Source of the DNA: Methanothrix harundinacea
GTDB taxonomy: Archaea; Halobacteriota; Methanosarcinia; Methanotrichales; Methanotrichaceae
Assembly (NCBI GenBank): GCA_002506535.1
Contig: DAXT01000010.1
Coordinates: 1 to 64,000, forward strand
Direction: 5' to 3'
Length of the DNA: 64,000 nt
The notes beneath the pieces were generated by a model. The model had not been told where the DNA came from. It was given only the letters and a program-made list of their open reading frames with translations, and did no database searches. This document shows positions 8,381 through 16,119 of this stretch, in pieces (position 1 is the first letter of the stretch; each line of letters starts with the position of its first letter). A program made the position numbers and the translations under genes.

Positions 8381-9951
8381 AGGGCCACCCCTAGTTGGGA
8401 GAGGACTTCTCGGAGTTTTCGGTCCGCCTCCTGGCACTCTTCCTCGGCCTCTTTGAGGAGGACCACGGCCTCGTCCAGGGGCAGGGTCTCGTCCTCGCCG
8501 TTCTGGACCACATATCGAGATGGGCTGAGGTTGTAGTCGTTCTTTGCAACTTCATCGGTGGTGACGATCTTGCTGATGCCATCTTCCTCGCGCCAGTTCA
8601 GGTAGATGTCCGAGATGTGCTCGATGCTCTCATCCGGGAGGAAGTTTTTTGGCCTGCCCTTCTGGAATAGGTGGGACGCGTTGATGAGCAGGATCTGGCC
8701 ATCTTTCTCCTTGCCCTTGTTGATAACAAGGATGATCCCCGGCGCGGTGGTGTTGTAGAAAAGGTTCTCTGGCAGGAGCAGGACCGCCTCCACCATATCC
8801 TTGTCCACGAACTCCTTTCTGATGTCCCTCTCCCGGCTCCTGCCTTTGTTCCCGCTGCCTCTGGAGACAGCGCCAGTGTCTAGGACCACGGCCATTTTGC
8901 CACCGTCCTTGAGGGTGGCGTACATGTGCTGTATCCAGCCCCAATCTGCACTGTTCGAGGGAGGATAGCCGTAGTCGAACCGGCCATAGGAGTCGTTCTC
9001 GTAGACGTCCTGGGCGAAGTCCTGGTTCCACATGACGTTGGAGGTGACCAGGTCGAACTTCCGGAGGGAGCCGTCCCGATTGGTGAAGGCGGGCCGGATC
9101 ATGGTGTCTCCCAGGGCAATCTCCGCCTCCATGTCGTGGATGAAGGTGTTCATCTTGGCCATGGCAAAGGTGGTGTGGAGGATCTCCTGGCCGTAGAAAC
9201 TGAGTGGTGGCACGTTCTGGTCCTTGTACTTCTCCCTGAACCTGATGTGGCACTTGATGAGGAGACCACCAGATCCGACGCAAGGGTCATCGATCTCTTT
9301 GCCTGGCGTGGGGTCAATTATGTGGGCCATTAGGACGGCCACTTCCATAGGGGTGTAGAACTCGCCTGCACTCTGGCCAGATCCTTCTGCGAACTTTCTG
9401 AGCAGGTACTCGTAGGCCCTTCCCAGGATGTCGGAGTCCACGTCCTTGAGGCCCAGCCTGTACTTGCCGAGGACGTCGACCAGGAGCTTCAGTTTGTCAT
9501 CGGTGATGATCCTCTGGCCCGCTGCCGTGGCGTTGAAGTCCACGATGTCGACGACTCCCTGGAGCTTGGGGTTCTCTCTGGCGATCGATCTTACGGCGTT
9601 GGTCAGGTGTTCTCCGACGTTGGTGGTCTGCTTGGCGATCTTTCCCCACCTGGCATCTGTGGGGATGTAGAAACGAACGAGGCTGTGATCCTGCTTCAGC
9701 AGTTCCTCAGTAACCTCTCTGCCGCCGTACATCTTGGATAGATCTGAGACCTCGTCCTCGAAGACGTCAGACAGCCTTTTGATGAAGATAATAGGCAGGA
9801 TGTAGTCTTTGTACTTGGGCGCGTCGATCTCGCCTCTGATCTTGCAGGCTGCATCCCAGAGCCACGTCTCCAGGGATTTTATGTCGAGGTTCTTGGTCTG
9901 CTTCTGTTTCCAGCTATCTAATGTTCTGGTACCCTGTTCCCTGTTAGCCAT
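8377..9951 (-). CDS. hsdM: Type I restriction-modification methyltransferase subunit (HsdM)
   Basis: A 524-residue N6-adenine methyltransferase subunit. An N-terminal helical domain is followed by the SAM-binding motif I (DPCVGSGG, 222-229), the upstream GEFYTP block and a motif IV region reading SNVMWNQ at 304-310. Motif IV is normally NPPF/Y, so the N305-V-M-W308 form is unusual. The rest of the protein looks intact. It is the first gene of the hsdM-hsdS-DUF3800-hsdR-YgjP operon. A weak TATA-like AAATATAG on the minus strand lies in the AT-rich spacer upstream (9952-10097). Confidence 0.93.
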   Translation of the reverse strand: MANREQGTRTLDSWKQKQTKNLDIKSLETWLWDAACKIRGEIDAPKYKDYILPIIFIKRLSDVFEDEVSDLSKMYGGREVTEELLKQDHSLVRFYIPTDARWGKIAKQTTNVGEHLTNAVRSIARENPKLQGVVDIVDFNATAAGQRIITDDKLKLLVDVLGKYRLGLKDVDSDILGRAYEYLLRKFAEGSGQSAGEFYTPMEVAVLMAHIIDPTPGKEIDDPCVGSGGLLIKCHIRFREKYKDQNVPPLSFYGQEILHTTFAMAKMNTFIHDMEAEIALGDTMIRPAFTNRDGSLRKFDLVTSNVMWNQDFAQDVYENDSYGRFDYGYPPSNSADWGWIQHMYATLKDGGKMAVVLDTGAVSRGSGNKGRSRERDIRKEFVDKDMVEAVLLLPENLFYNTTAPGIILVINKGKEKDGQILLINASHLFQKGRPKNFLPDESIEHISDIYLNWREEDGISKIVTTDEVAKNDYNLSPSRYVVQNGEDETLPLDEAVVLLKEAEEECQEADRKLREVLSQLGVAL

Positions 9952-10097
9952 GCGCTCTTACGCTCCCTATTATCTCTGTTGGAGGTGTTGCTCATTACTT
10001 CGGCCAACTGCTATATTTGACTTATGGAGCAAATAAGCTACAAGGCCTCAAATTTGAAAAATCATTAAAACTTGATTTCATCCCTCCAAGACCTTCT

Positions 10098-10487
10098 CTA
10101 CCCCACCACCTTTAGCCCCGCCACCTCCCTGAAGTGCTCGTCCCTCGTCACCATCTCCCGGTCGCGGACGAGGGCGATCGATGCGATCACCTCATCAAAG
10201 TCGCCGATCCTCTTTCCCTCCGACCGGAGCCTGGCCGAAAGGGCGCCGAAGACGGTTGCTGCATCGTCGTCCAGGGGGAGAACGATGAGGGCGGCGAGGA
10301 TCTTCTTCGCCGCCGCCATGTTCCTTTCAGGGTCCGCCGAAAGGAAGGCTCCCCGGTACAGCTCCAGAACGGTGATCGGCGTCGTGGCGAGGATGGCGCC
10401 CCGGCCTTCCAGCTCCGCCAGGAGGAGGGCGGCCTCCTTTCGCCCCCGGAGGAGGTCTACGATGAAGGAAGTGTCGAGGACCGGCAT
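10098..10487 (-). CDS. vapC: VapC-type PIN-domain ribonuclease toxin
   Basis: A 129-residue PIN-domain toxin with the expected acidic active-site residues D5 (LDTSF), E42 (VLELYRG), D97 and D99 (GDFDEV). It would cleave RNA, typically tRNA or rRNA, when freed from its antitoxin. The ATG shares one base with the TGA of the upstream vapB (TGATG), so translation is coupled. A near-duplicate lies at 11588-11992. The annotated start begins at MPVLDTSF; a longer reading frame merely extends into vapB in another frame. Confidence 0.92.
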   Translation of the reverse strand: MPVLDTSFIVDLLRGRKEAALLLAELEGRGAILATTPITVLELYRGAFLSADPERNMAAAKKILAALIVLPLDDDAATVFGALSARLRSEGKRIGDFDEVIASIALVRDREMVTRDEHFREVAGLKVVG

Positions 10488-10720
10488 CAGAGCTCGACCG
10501 CCCTCATCCTCGCCGACCGGAGCTCCTCCGACGCCCTCTCGATCTGGTCGGCGAGGTCCTCGGTCTGGGGGCGGGCGATCTCCTTCAGGGTCTCGGAGAG
10601 CCTCCTCCGCCTCGGGTAGTAGCTGAGGATCACCTCGGAGAAGCTCATCGTTTCGGGGTCCTTGAGGTCCTTCAGCCTCTCGTAGGCCTCCTCGGTTATG
10701 CTGATCGTCTTCGTCGCCAT
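10487..10720 (-). CDS. vapB: VapB-type antitoxin
   Basis: A 77-residue antitoxin starting MATKTISITEEAYERL, the archaeal VapB (DUF217-like) pattern: an N-terminal ribbon-helix-helix-like DNA-binding segment and a charged helical C-terminus that would wrap the VapC active site. The internal ATG at 10720 is preferred over the longer frame (to 10861), whose extra residues do not resemble the family. It is translationally coupled to vapC and would autorepress the pair. Confidence 0.88.
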   Translation of the reverse strand: MATKTISITEEAYERLKDLKDPETMSFSEVILSYYPRRRRLSETLKEIARPQTEDLADQIERASEELRSARMRAVEL

Positions 10721-10958
10721 GGATCGATCTATGTATGTACGTGTATTTATGCCTCTCCGGCCTTCGCAGGCGAGACCGGCAAGATACAATTCCAGCATCT
10801 CGGCCGCCCACCGATCCCCCCCTTGGTCTTCCCCTGGCAAAAATAGGCTAGAGCGGCCCATCCCCGCCCCCGCAGATCGGCGCTCGCCGCTCAGAGCCCG
10901 GCACCCTCCCCAGGCCGGGCGCCGGGCTTGCGCTCCCTCCTCGGGGGCGCCGGTCTCG

Positions 10959-11240
10959 TCACCAACCCCAGGCCGTTGGGGGGTTGGCGAGGTGGATAGC
11001 GACCCTCTGGCGGAACTCTTCGCCCGTCATGAAGAGGGGGGCGGGGAAGGTGGCCGGCGCCTTCGGGCGTCTCGCGAAGATCCCGTCGATAGACCCCGAT
11101 ACCCCGGCGCGGCTCATCGACGGCCCTCCGCAGACCCCCTGGAAGATCCCGCCGGCTGCGGCCGCCATCGTCAGGAGGAATAGGGCCGCAAGAAGCGCCG
11201 TCAAAACCCTGGTTCTCGGCTCTGTAAATTCCGTCCGCAT
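10959..11240 (-). CDS. Small secreted protein, unknown function
   Basis: A 93-residue protein with a clear signal peptide: a charged N-terminus (MRTEFTEPRTR), a hydrophobic stretch around residues 12-30 and small residues at a likely cleavage site near AAAAGG. An AAAGGAGG sequence lies about 12 bases before the ATG. AT-rich sequence with TATA-like runs (around 11288-11301) lies further upstream. No family is recognised. It sits between two vapC copies in an accessory region. Confidence 0.5.
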   Translation of the reverse strand: MRTEFTEPRTRVLTALLAALFLLTMAAAAGGIFQGVCGGPSMSRAGVSGSIDGIFARRPKAPATFPAPLFMTGEEFRQRVAIHLANPPTAWGW

Positions 11241-11322
11241 TGGAGCGATATCCCTCCTTTCTCTCCTTTTTGGACGGAGATCACGATAAATATCATATAT
11301 TGAAAGCCCCTTAGCTATCTCT

Positions 11323-11499
11323 ATGTCCTCCCGATCCGTCTCGAAAGAGGCGAAGCGCCCTTCTGATAGCCTCCCCTACGACCTTGAGGAGCCCGAGGAT
11401 GAGGTGGAGATAACCAGGGCTTTGATGCGCCTCTCGCAGCGGGCGCTTTATAAGCATCTGATCCGGGATTCAGGATTTTTATATCAGACGAAAATTTAA
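11323..11499 (+). CDS. Possible 58-residue acidic protein
   Basis: A short plus-strand ORF beginning MSSRSVSKEAKRPSD and ending in TAA at 11499. It has genome-like codon use, an acidic centre (EEPEDEVEITRAL) and a basic helical end. TATA-like AT-rich sequence (11288-11301) lies upstream, suggesting a short leader. It lies next to a vapC copy without an antitoxin gene, but it does not obviously resemble VapB. Coding status is uncertain. Confidence 0.4.
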   Translation: MSSRSVSKEAKRPSDSLPYDLEEPEDEVEITRALMRLSQRALYKHLIRDSGFLYQTKI

Positions 11500-11587
11500 T
11501 TGTGATCATCAAACCTTATTCCATTCTCCATTCCAGGAGAATTCCGCTTCTCCGCCTCTGAACGGCCCCCTCAAAAAGCCCCCCCCC

Positions 11588-11992
11588 TCACCACCCCACC
11601 ACCTTTAGCCCCGCCACCTCCCGAAAGTGCTCGTCCCGCGACACGATCTCCCGATCCCTGCAGAGGGCGATTGCGGCGATCACCTCGTCAAAGTCTCCGA
11701 TCCTCTTTCCCTCCGACCGGAGCCTGGCCGAGAGGGCGCCGAAGACGGTTGCCGCATCGTCGTCCAGGGGGAGAACGATGAGGGCGGCGAGGATCTTCTT
11801 CGCCGCCGCCATGTTCCTTTCAGGGTCCGCCGAGAGGTACGCCCCCCGGTACAGCTCCAGGGAGGTTAGGGCCTCGTGGCGAGGAGGGCACACCGGCCTT
11901 CCAGCTCCGCCAGGAGGAGGAGGAGGAGGCCGGCCTCCTTTTCGCCCCCGGAGGAGGTCGACGAGGAAGGTGGTGTCGAGGGCCACCGTCAT
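11588..11992 (-). pseudogene. Second vapC copy with compensated frameshift, no antitoxin
   Basis: This 134-codon frame matches the VapC at 10098-10487 almost perfectly in its first 16 residues (DTTFLVDLLRGRK) and from about residue 42 onward (LELYRG to the end). The middle is read in a different frame. Compared with the intact copy there is one extra T in the run near 11940, three extra GGA triplets near 11910-11930, and one base missing near 11870, so the frame is lost and then regained. The intervening residues become a proline/glycine-rich run. Active-site acids are present, but the altered helices make toxicity doubtful. No vapB lies upstream. It may be decayed or detoxified. Confidence 0.7.
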
Positions 11993-12300
11993 GTATTCCA
12001 CGTCGCAAGAGACGTGGCCCCGTTGATGCGCCCCGGTGAAGTCGGGGCCACCCTCGGGACATTCTACGGCAGGGCGCAAGTTCCAGAAAAACGAGGATTG
12101 AAACACAAATATATCATACAGTAAAGTCCTATTTTGGATGTCTACAGATGAAAATCCGGGCCGGATTATCGAGATGATCGAACCGGGTCGCAGATTGAAC
12201 GTCCCCGTCGAAGGCCAGGGCCGGGGTGATCCTCTGGGGTGGAGCTCAGGCCCTCTTTATGGGATCGACCAGATCCGGGGCCGGAGATCTCATCGACCGT
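11993..12300. other. Spacer between vapC copy and helicase gene
   Basis: About 300 bases with no convincing gene. A TATA-like AAATATAT at about 12106-12113 precedes an ATG at 12138 that opens a short plus-strand frame (MSTDENPGRIIEMIEPGRR...). That frame runs antisense into the 3' end of the helicase gene, so it is either a truncated gene start or chance. Nothing else is visible. Confidence 0.35.
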
Positions 12301-14739
12301 TCAGCCCTCAATCCTCTCCCGGAGCCTCTTCGCCTCCTTAGCCGTCTCTTTCTTGCCCAGGACCCGGGCCATCTCTTCGATCGCCTCCAGCCTGCGGACG
12401 ACGGTGTCCAGGTAGTTGATCAGGTCGCCCGTATAGGCGTATATCCCGTAGTTGTCGGTGAACTTCTGGATGATCCGGCTGGGGCTCATCCCTTCGGCCC
12501 GCAGCTCCAGGATCTTGAGGGATGCCTTCCTCTCGGGGCAGCTGCAGTAGGGGGAGTCGGGGCAGCCGCACCTGGTAAAATCCTTCGCCAAGTTCATCAG
12601 CTCCTCCCTCAGCTTCGGATCGAGTCTGGTGAGATCCTCGCTGTTTACGAGGTCCATCACAGAGCCGTGGAGCGCCCTCGATGAGACCTGCATCCGCAGC
12701 GTCATCGAGATCCGGTCTGCAGCCTTCAGATATAGGTCTGTGAAGACGTCCAGGTCCACGGCCACCTCAAGAGCTTCCCTATCCTCGGCTAGCCCTTTTC
12801 TGATCACCACCACCTCTCCGGGGGTGAGGAAGTGGGCCGCCGCCGCCCTCCCGATCCGGGTAGGTACGATCCCTTTGACGAGATGGGCATCTTCCAGGGC
12901 CGAAAGGCTCGATCTCAAATCGTCGAGGCCTATCGTCAGATTGTGGAGCCGTATGAGGTCATCCTTAGACCCCGCCACCACGGCGTTGGCCAGGACTTCC
13001 TCCTGCTGCTCCTCTTCATCATATTCCGGGAGGACGTCCTCCATGGTCCCCCGCAGGAGGCGCAGGGCCACCTCGTCCTCGGATTCGCTCTTACCCCCCT
13101 GGTACTTTTTGCCGGGCTCGGGGAGGAGGTAGACGATCCCGCGGTCGTGATAGCCGGGCCTTCCGGCCCTCCCCAGCATCTGGTTGAACTCGTGGACAGA
13201 CAGCCACTCTATCCCCATGGCGAGGGAGTCGAAGATCACCTGGGAGGCGGGAAAGTCGACGCCTGCGGCCAGGGCGGCGGTGGTCACCACGGCGTCGATA
13301 TTAGCCCCACCGAAGAGGAGCTCCACCTTCCTCCTCTGGTCGTACTGCATCCCCGCATGGTAGGCGGCGGAGTTTGGTATGCCCTGGGAGAGGCTGTTGC
13401 AGTTCTTGCGCGAGTTGGTGAAGACGATCGTCTGTCCCCGATACCCTGTGGAGGAGGTCTTCGAGGCCGCCTCTTTCACCAGCCTCCTCAATAGCCCCTT
13501 CTTATCCCGGGGTTCGGCGAAGATGAGGTGGCGTTCTATCGGAACCGGCCTGACCTGGTAGTCGATGAGGTCGGTCCCCAGCTGCTCTGCAAGGGTGGAG
13601 GGGTTTCCCACCGTCGCCGAGAGGTAGATGAACTGGGCTTGCGGGTACGAGAACCGGAGCCTTCCGATCAGCCCCGAGAGCCTGTGGCCCCGCTCCTTCT
13701 CCTCGAGCATGTGGACCTCGTCGATGACCACAGTCCCCACCTTCCCGAGGTCCCTTCCCGTCCGGAGGATCTGGTCTATCCCCTCGTAGGTTCCGACGAT
13801 GATCTCCGAGTTCAGATCCTGGTTCATCCTCTTCCCCTTGCCGAGCTTGATTCTGCTCACTCCAACCCTGATGGAGGTCTTGGCACCCAGATCCCGATAG
13901 AAGGAGAGCTGATCGTACTTCTGGTTAGCGAGGGCCACCAGGGGGACGAGGAAGAGGAGCTTGCCCTTTCCCAACAGGAAGTTTTTGATCCCGGCCATCT
14001 CCCCCACGAGGCTCTTGCCGGTGGCGGTGGCCGATACCACCAGGAGGTTCTTTCCCTCCAGTAGCCCCCCCCTGACGGCCTTGGCCTGGACGGGGAGGAG
14101 GCTCTCCGTCCGGTTCTTTAAAAATGCCTTCAGATCCGGGGGGAGGTCGAGGGACTCGACGGGCATCGGGTCCTCCTCTTCGGCCGCCGGGATCTCGTCG
14201 AACTTCGTCAGGTCCGGGTCGAGCCTCTCCAGGGCGAGGAGGGCGAGGACGTCGTCGAGGTTTCTCCTCTTGAGGAGCGTCCTCGCCAGGTGGAGCTTCG
14301 CAGCCCGTCCCAGGTGCCTGAAGTCGGCTTCTCGCTTCAGCTCTTCTAGCGCGCACCGCTCGCAGATCACCCCCCCCTTGAAGCGGACGGCCCCGCCGTC
14401 CAGGGGGGTGAACTTCCTCTTCTCGGAGAGGCAGTGGTGACATATCGAGACCTTCCGGTGAGGGAGCTGATACCCTTCGAGAAACTCGATGAACTGCCCT
14501 TCGGTGGCGGGGTCCCCCCTGGCGACGTAGATGGCGCTGGCCTTTCGCAGGAGCCTCACCAGATCCTCGGGCTGGAGGTACTTCTCATCCCCGTCTTTGT
14601 TGACGAGGAACTTCTTGGGGCGGGGGCCCTTTGGCGTCTCCTGGAGGCGGAGATACCCTTCGAAGAGCGTCTCAGCCCCCTGGAGGGGAAGGATGAGGAC
14701 CCTGGCCTTCTCGGCCCTGGCGAGGACCTGGATCGGCAT
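12301..14739 (-). CDS. Ski2-like DEAD/DEAH-box helicase of an archaeal family (DUF5814-type)
   Basis: An 812-residue SF2 helicase. The N-terminal 200 residues form an archaeal-specific extension with a zinc-knuckle pattern (C100, C103, C126, C129). The motor follows, with Walker A SATATGKS at 236-243 and DEVH at 340-343; later come SATVGNP and QMLGRAGRPG, the arrangement of Ski2/Hel308 helicases. Near the C-terminus is a second Cys cluster (CGCPDSPYCSCPE). The family is widespread in methanogens and presumed to act in DNA or RNA remodelling. It is 10 bp downstream of a winged-helix regulator gene and probably shares its transcript. Confidence 0.85.
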   Translation of the reverse strand: MPIQVLARAEKARVLILPLQGAETLFEGYLRLQETPKGPRPKKFLVNKDGDEKYLQPEDLVRLLRKASAIYVARGDPATEGQFIEFLEGYQLPHRKVSICHHCLSEKRKFTPLDGGAVRFKGGVICERCALEELKREADFRHLGRAAKLHLARTLLKRRNLDDVLALLALERLDPDLTKFDEIPAAEEEDPMPVESLDLPPDLKAFLKNRTESLLPVQAKAVRGGLLEGKNLLVVSATATGKSLVGEMAGIKNFLLGKGKLLFLVPLVALANQKYDQLSFYRDLGAKTSIRVGVSRIKLGKGKRMNQDLNSEIIVGTYEGIDQILRTGRDLGKVGTVVIDEVHMLEEKERGHRLSGLIGRLRFSYPQAQFIYLSATVGNPSTLAEQLGTDLIDYQVRPVPIERHLIFAEPRDKKGLLRRLVKEAASKTSSTGYRGQTIVFTNSRKNCNSLSQGIPNSAAYHAGMQYDQRRKVELLFGGANIDAVVTTAALAAGVDFPASQVIFDSLAMGIEWLSVHEFNQMLGRAGRPGYHDRGIVYLLPEPGKKYQGGKSESEDEVALRLLRGTMEDVLPEYDEEEQQEEVLANAVVAGSKDDLIRLHNLTIGLDDLRSSLSALEDAHLVKGIVPTRIGRAAAAHFLTPGEVVVIRKGLAEDREALEVAVDLDVFTDLYLKAADRISMTLRMQVSSRALHGSVMDLVNSEDLTRLDPKLREELMNLAKDFTRCGCPDSPYCSCPERKASLKILELRAEGMSPSRIIQKFTDNYGIYAYTGDLINYLDTVVRRLEAIEEMARVLGKKETAKEAKRLRERIEG

Positions 14740-14749
14740 CTCGGCCCGG

Positions 14750-15538
14750 TCAGGAGGTCGAGAGGTCGACGAGCTCGTACTTCAGCCCCTCGCCCTCGAG
14801 CCTTCCCATGAGGTTTGGGACCTGTTCGTCGACGCAGACGATCACCGAAGAGACGCCGTGGAAGGCAGACTCCACCGCCGACTCCTTCGCCCCGAAGAAG
14901 ACGTCCGGCTCCCGGCCGATCTTCCTGAGGGCGACCAGAGGCTCTATCCCGAGGGCCCCCACCATCTTTCCCTCTCCGACGATCTTTCTGAGGGCGGCAA
15001 GGTCCACGCTCCTGGATCCTCCCATCTGGACCCTGGGAACCTTGCAGACGGTGATCGTCCCCTCCTTGAGGCTTATGAGCCCCTTGAGGTTTGATACCCC
15101 CACGTCTTCGCCGGCGAGGGCGTCGGAGATGGTGACGGCGGTCGCACCGTCGCCCTCCGTTCTTCCGGCGTAGAGGAGGCCGGATCTCATCTCGAGGGAG
15201 ACCGTCTCCCCCTCCTGGAGGTCCTCGTCGGCGATGGCTCCCCAGACAGAGACGTGGCTTATGATCTCCTCCATGACGAACCGTGCGTACCGTTTCAGCT
15301 CGGCGGCGGACTCCAGGAGCATCTCCACCCCTTCTTTTGTGATCCGGTACCTCATCCTCCCGTCGGATATGACGAGCCCGTCGGCGACCAGGTCCTTGAT
15401 GTACTCGGAGATCGCCTGGGGAGTGACGCCGAGCTTCTCCGCCACCTCTTTCTGCCGGACGTTCGGCTGGTTTGCAGCGATCTCCACCAGGATCTGGAAC
15501 CGTGAGCTTTCCCTCTTGCTCTGTAAAACGTCGACCAT
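14750..15538 (-). CDS. Winged-helix transcriptional regulator (MarR-like N-terminus, archaeal DUF7839-type)
   Basis: A 262-residue regulator with an N-terminal winged HTH (residues about 10-70; RQKEVAEKLGVTPQAISEYI is the recognition region). The archaeal C-terminal domain resembles a DUF known only from such regulators, with repeated beta-rich segments and a VVxCVDEQVPN-type end. The gene sits between a second wHTH gene (3 bp upstream) and the helicase gene (10 bp downstream), so the three are likely an operon. The ligand and targets are unknown. Confidence 0.8.
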   Translation of the reverse strand: MVDVLQSKRESSRFQILVEIAANQPNVRQKEVAEKLGVTPQAISEYIKDLVADGLVISDGRMRYRITKEGVEMLLESAAELKRYARFVMEEIISHVSVWGAIADEDLQEGETVSLEMRSGLLYAGRTEGDGATAVTISDALAGEDVGVSNLKGLISLKEGTITVCKVPRVQMGGSRSVDLAALRKIVGEGKMVGALGIEPLVALRKIGREPDVFFGAKESAVESAFHGVSSVIVCVDEQVPNLMGRLEGEGLKYELVDLSTS

Positions 15539-15541
15539 CTT

Positions 15542-16057
15542 CTAACCCTCTTCCTTGGAGAGCTCTATCCTCTGTCCCCTGACGGCGAGCCTCTCCGCCC
15601 TTTTGGCAGCGCCCCTAATGAACGCCTGGCTGAGGTCGAGCTCTCGAGATAGGTTCGAGAGGGAGGTGTTCCCCTTGGCGACGATATCCTCGATCTTCTC
15701 CGTCGCCTCCCGCAGCTCGTCGTCGGACATGGATGTCAGGTATATCAGCTCGCTGAGATCTTCCAGGGTACATACGAAGTTCGCCTGGATCCTGGAGTAG
15801 CTGGAATGGTACTCCTTCTCGGGGCTTTCGCCGGGGTTTGGCATCTTCCACTTCGTCTCGACGAGCCCGCTCGTCTTGAGGAGGGCAAGGCTCCTGTGAA
15901 CCCCCTTTCCGTCGCCCAGGAGCTTGGCGAGCTCCGCCTCCGTACGCCAATCGGAGCTGAGCTCTTCGAAGACCCGTTTGTGGACTTCTGAACCGAAAGC
16001 CAGGAGCAGAGGAACAAGATCTGATGGATCGTTGATGATCCGGGTTCTCTTTCCCAT
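15542..16057 (-). CDS. ArsR-like winged-helix regulator
   Basis: A 171-residue DNA-binding protein. The N-terminal wHTH runs from about 15 to 75 (VHKRVFEELSSDWRTEAELA and KGVHRSLALLKTSGLVETKW), and a C-terminal helical part could form a second HTH (SLSNLSRELDLSQAFIRGA). The layout matches methanogen wHTH proteins encoded near fttA/psmB. It lies 62 bp downstream of the end of fttA on the same strand and 3 bp upstream of the next regulator. Targets are unknown. Confidence 0.75.
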   Translation of the reverse strand: MGKRTRIINDPSDLVPLLLAFGSEVHKRVFEELSSDWRTEAELAKLLGDGKGVHRSLALLKTSGLVETKWKMPNPGESPEKEYHSSYSRIQANFVCTLEDLSELIYLTSMSDDELREATEKIEDIVAKGNTSLSNLSRELDLSQAFIRGAAKRAERLAVRGQRIELSKEEG

Positions 16058-16119
16058 CGCACTAAACCTCGCCGGTCAATTGACTCTCAAATTTGATAAA
16101 TCTTTTGAAGACGCCGGGA

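Noticed and set aside
12138..12341. Plus-strand ORF starting MSTDENPGRIIEMIEPG with a TATA-like box before it
   Set aside because: It runs antisense into the helicase gene, ends in low-complexity residues and has no recognisable family; at most a truncated gene start.
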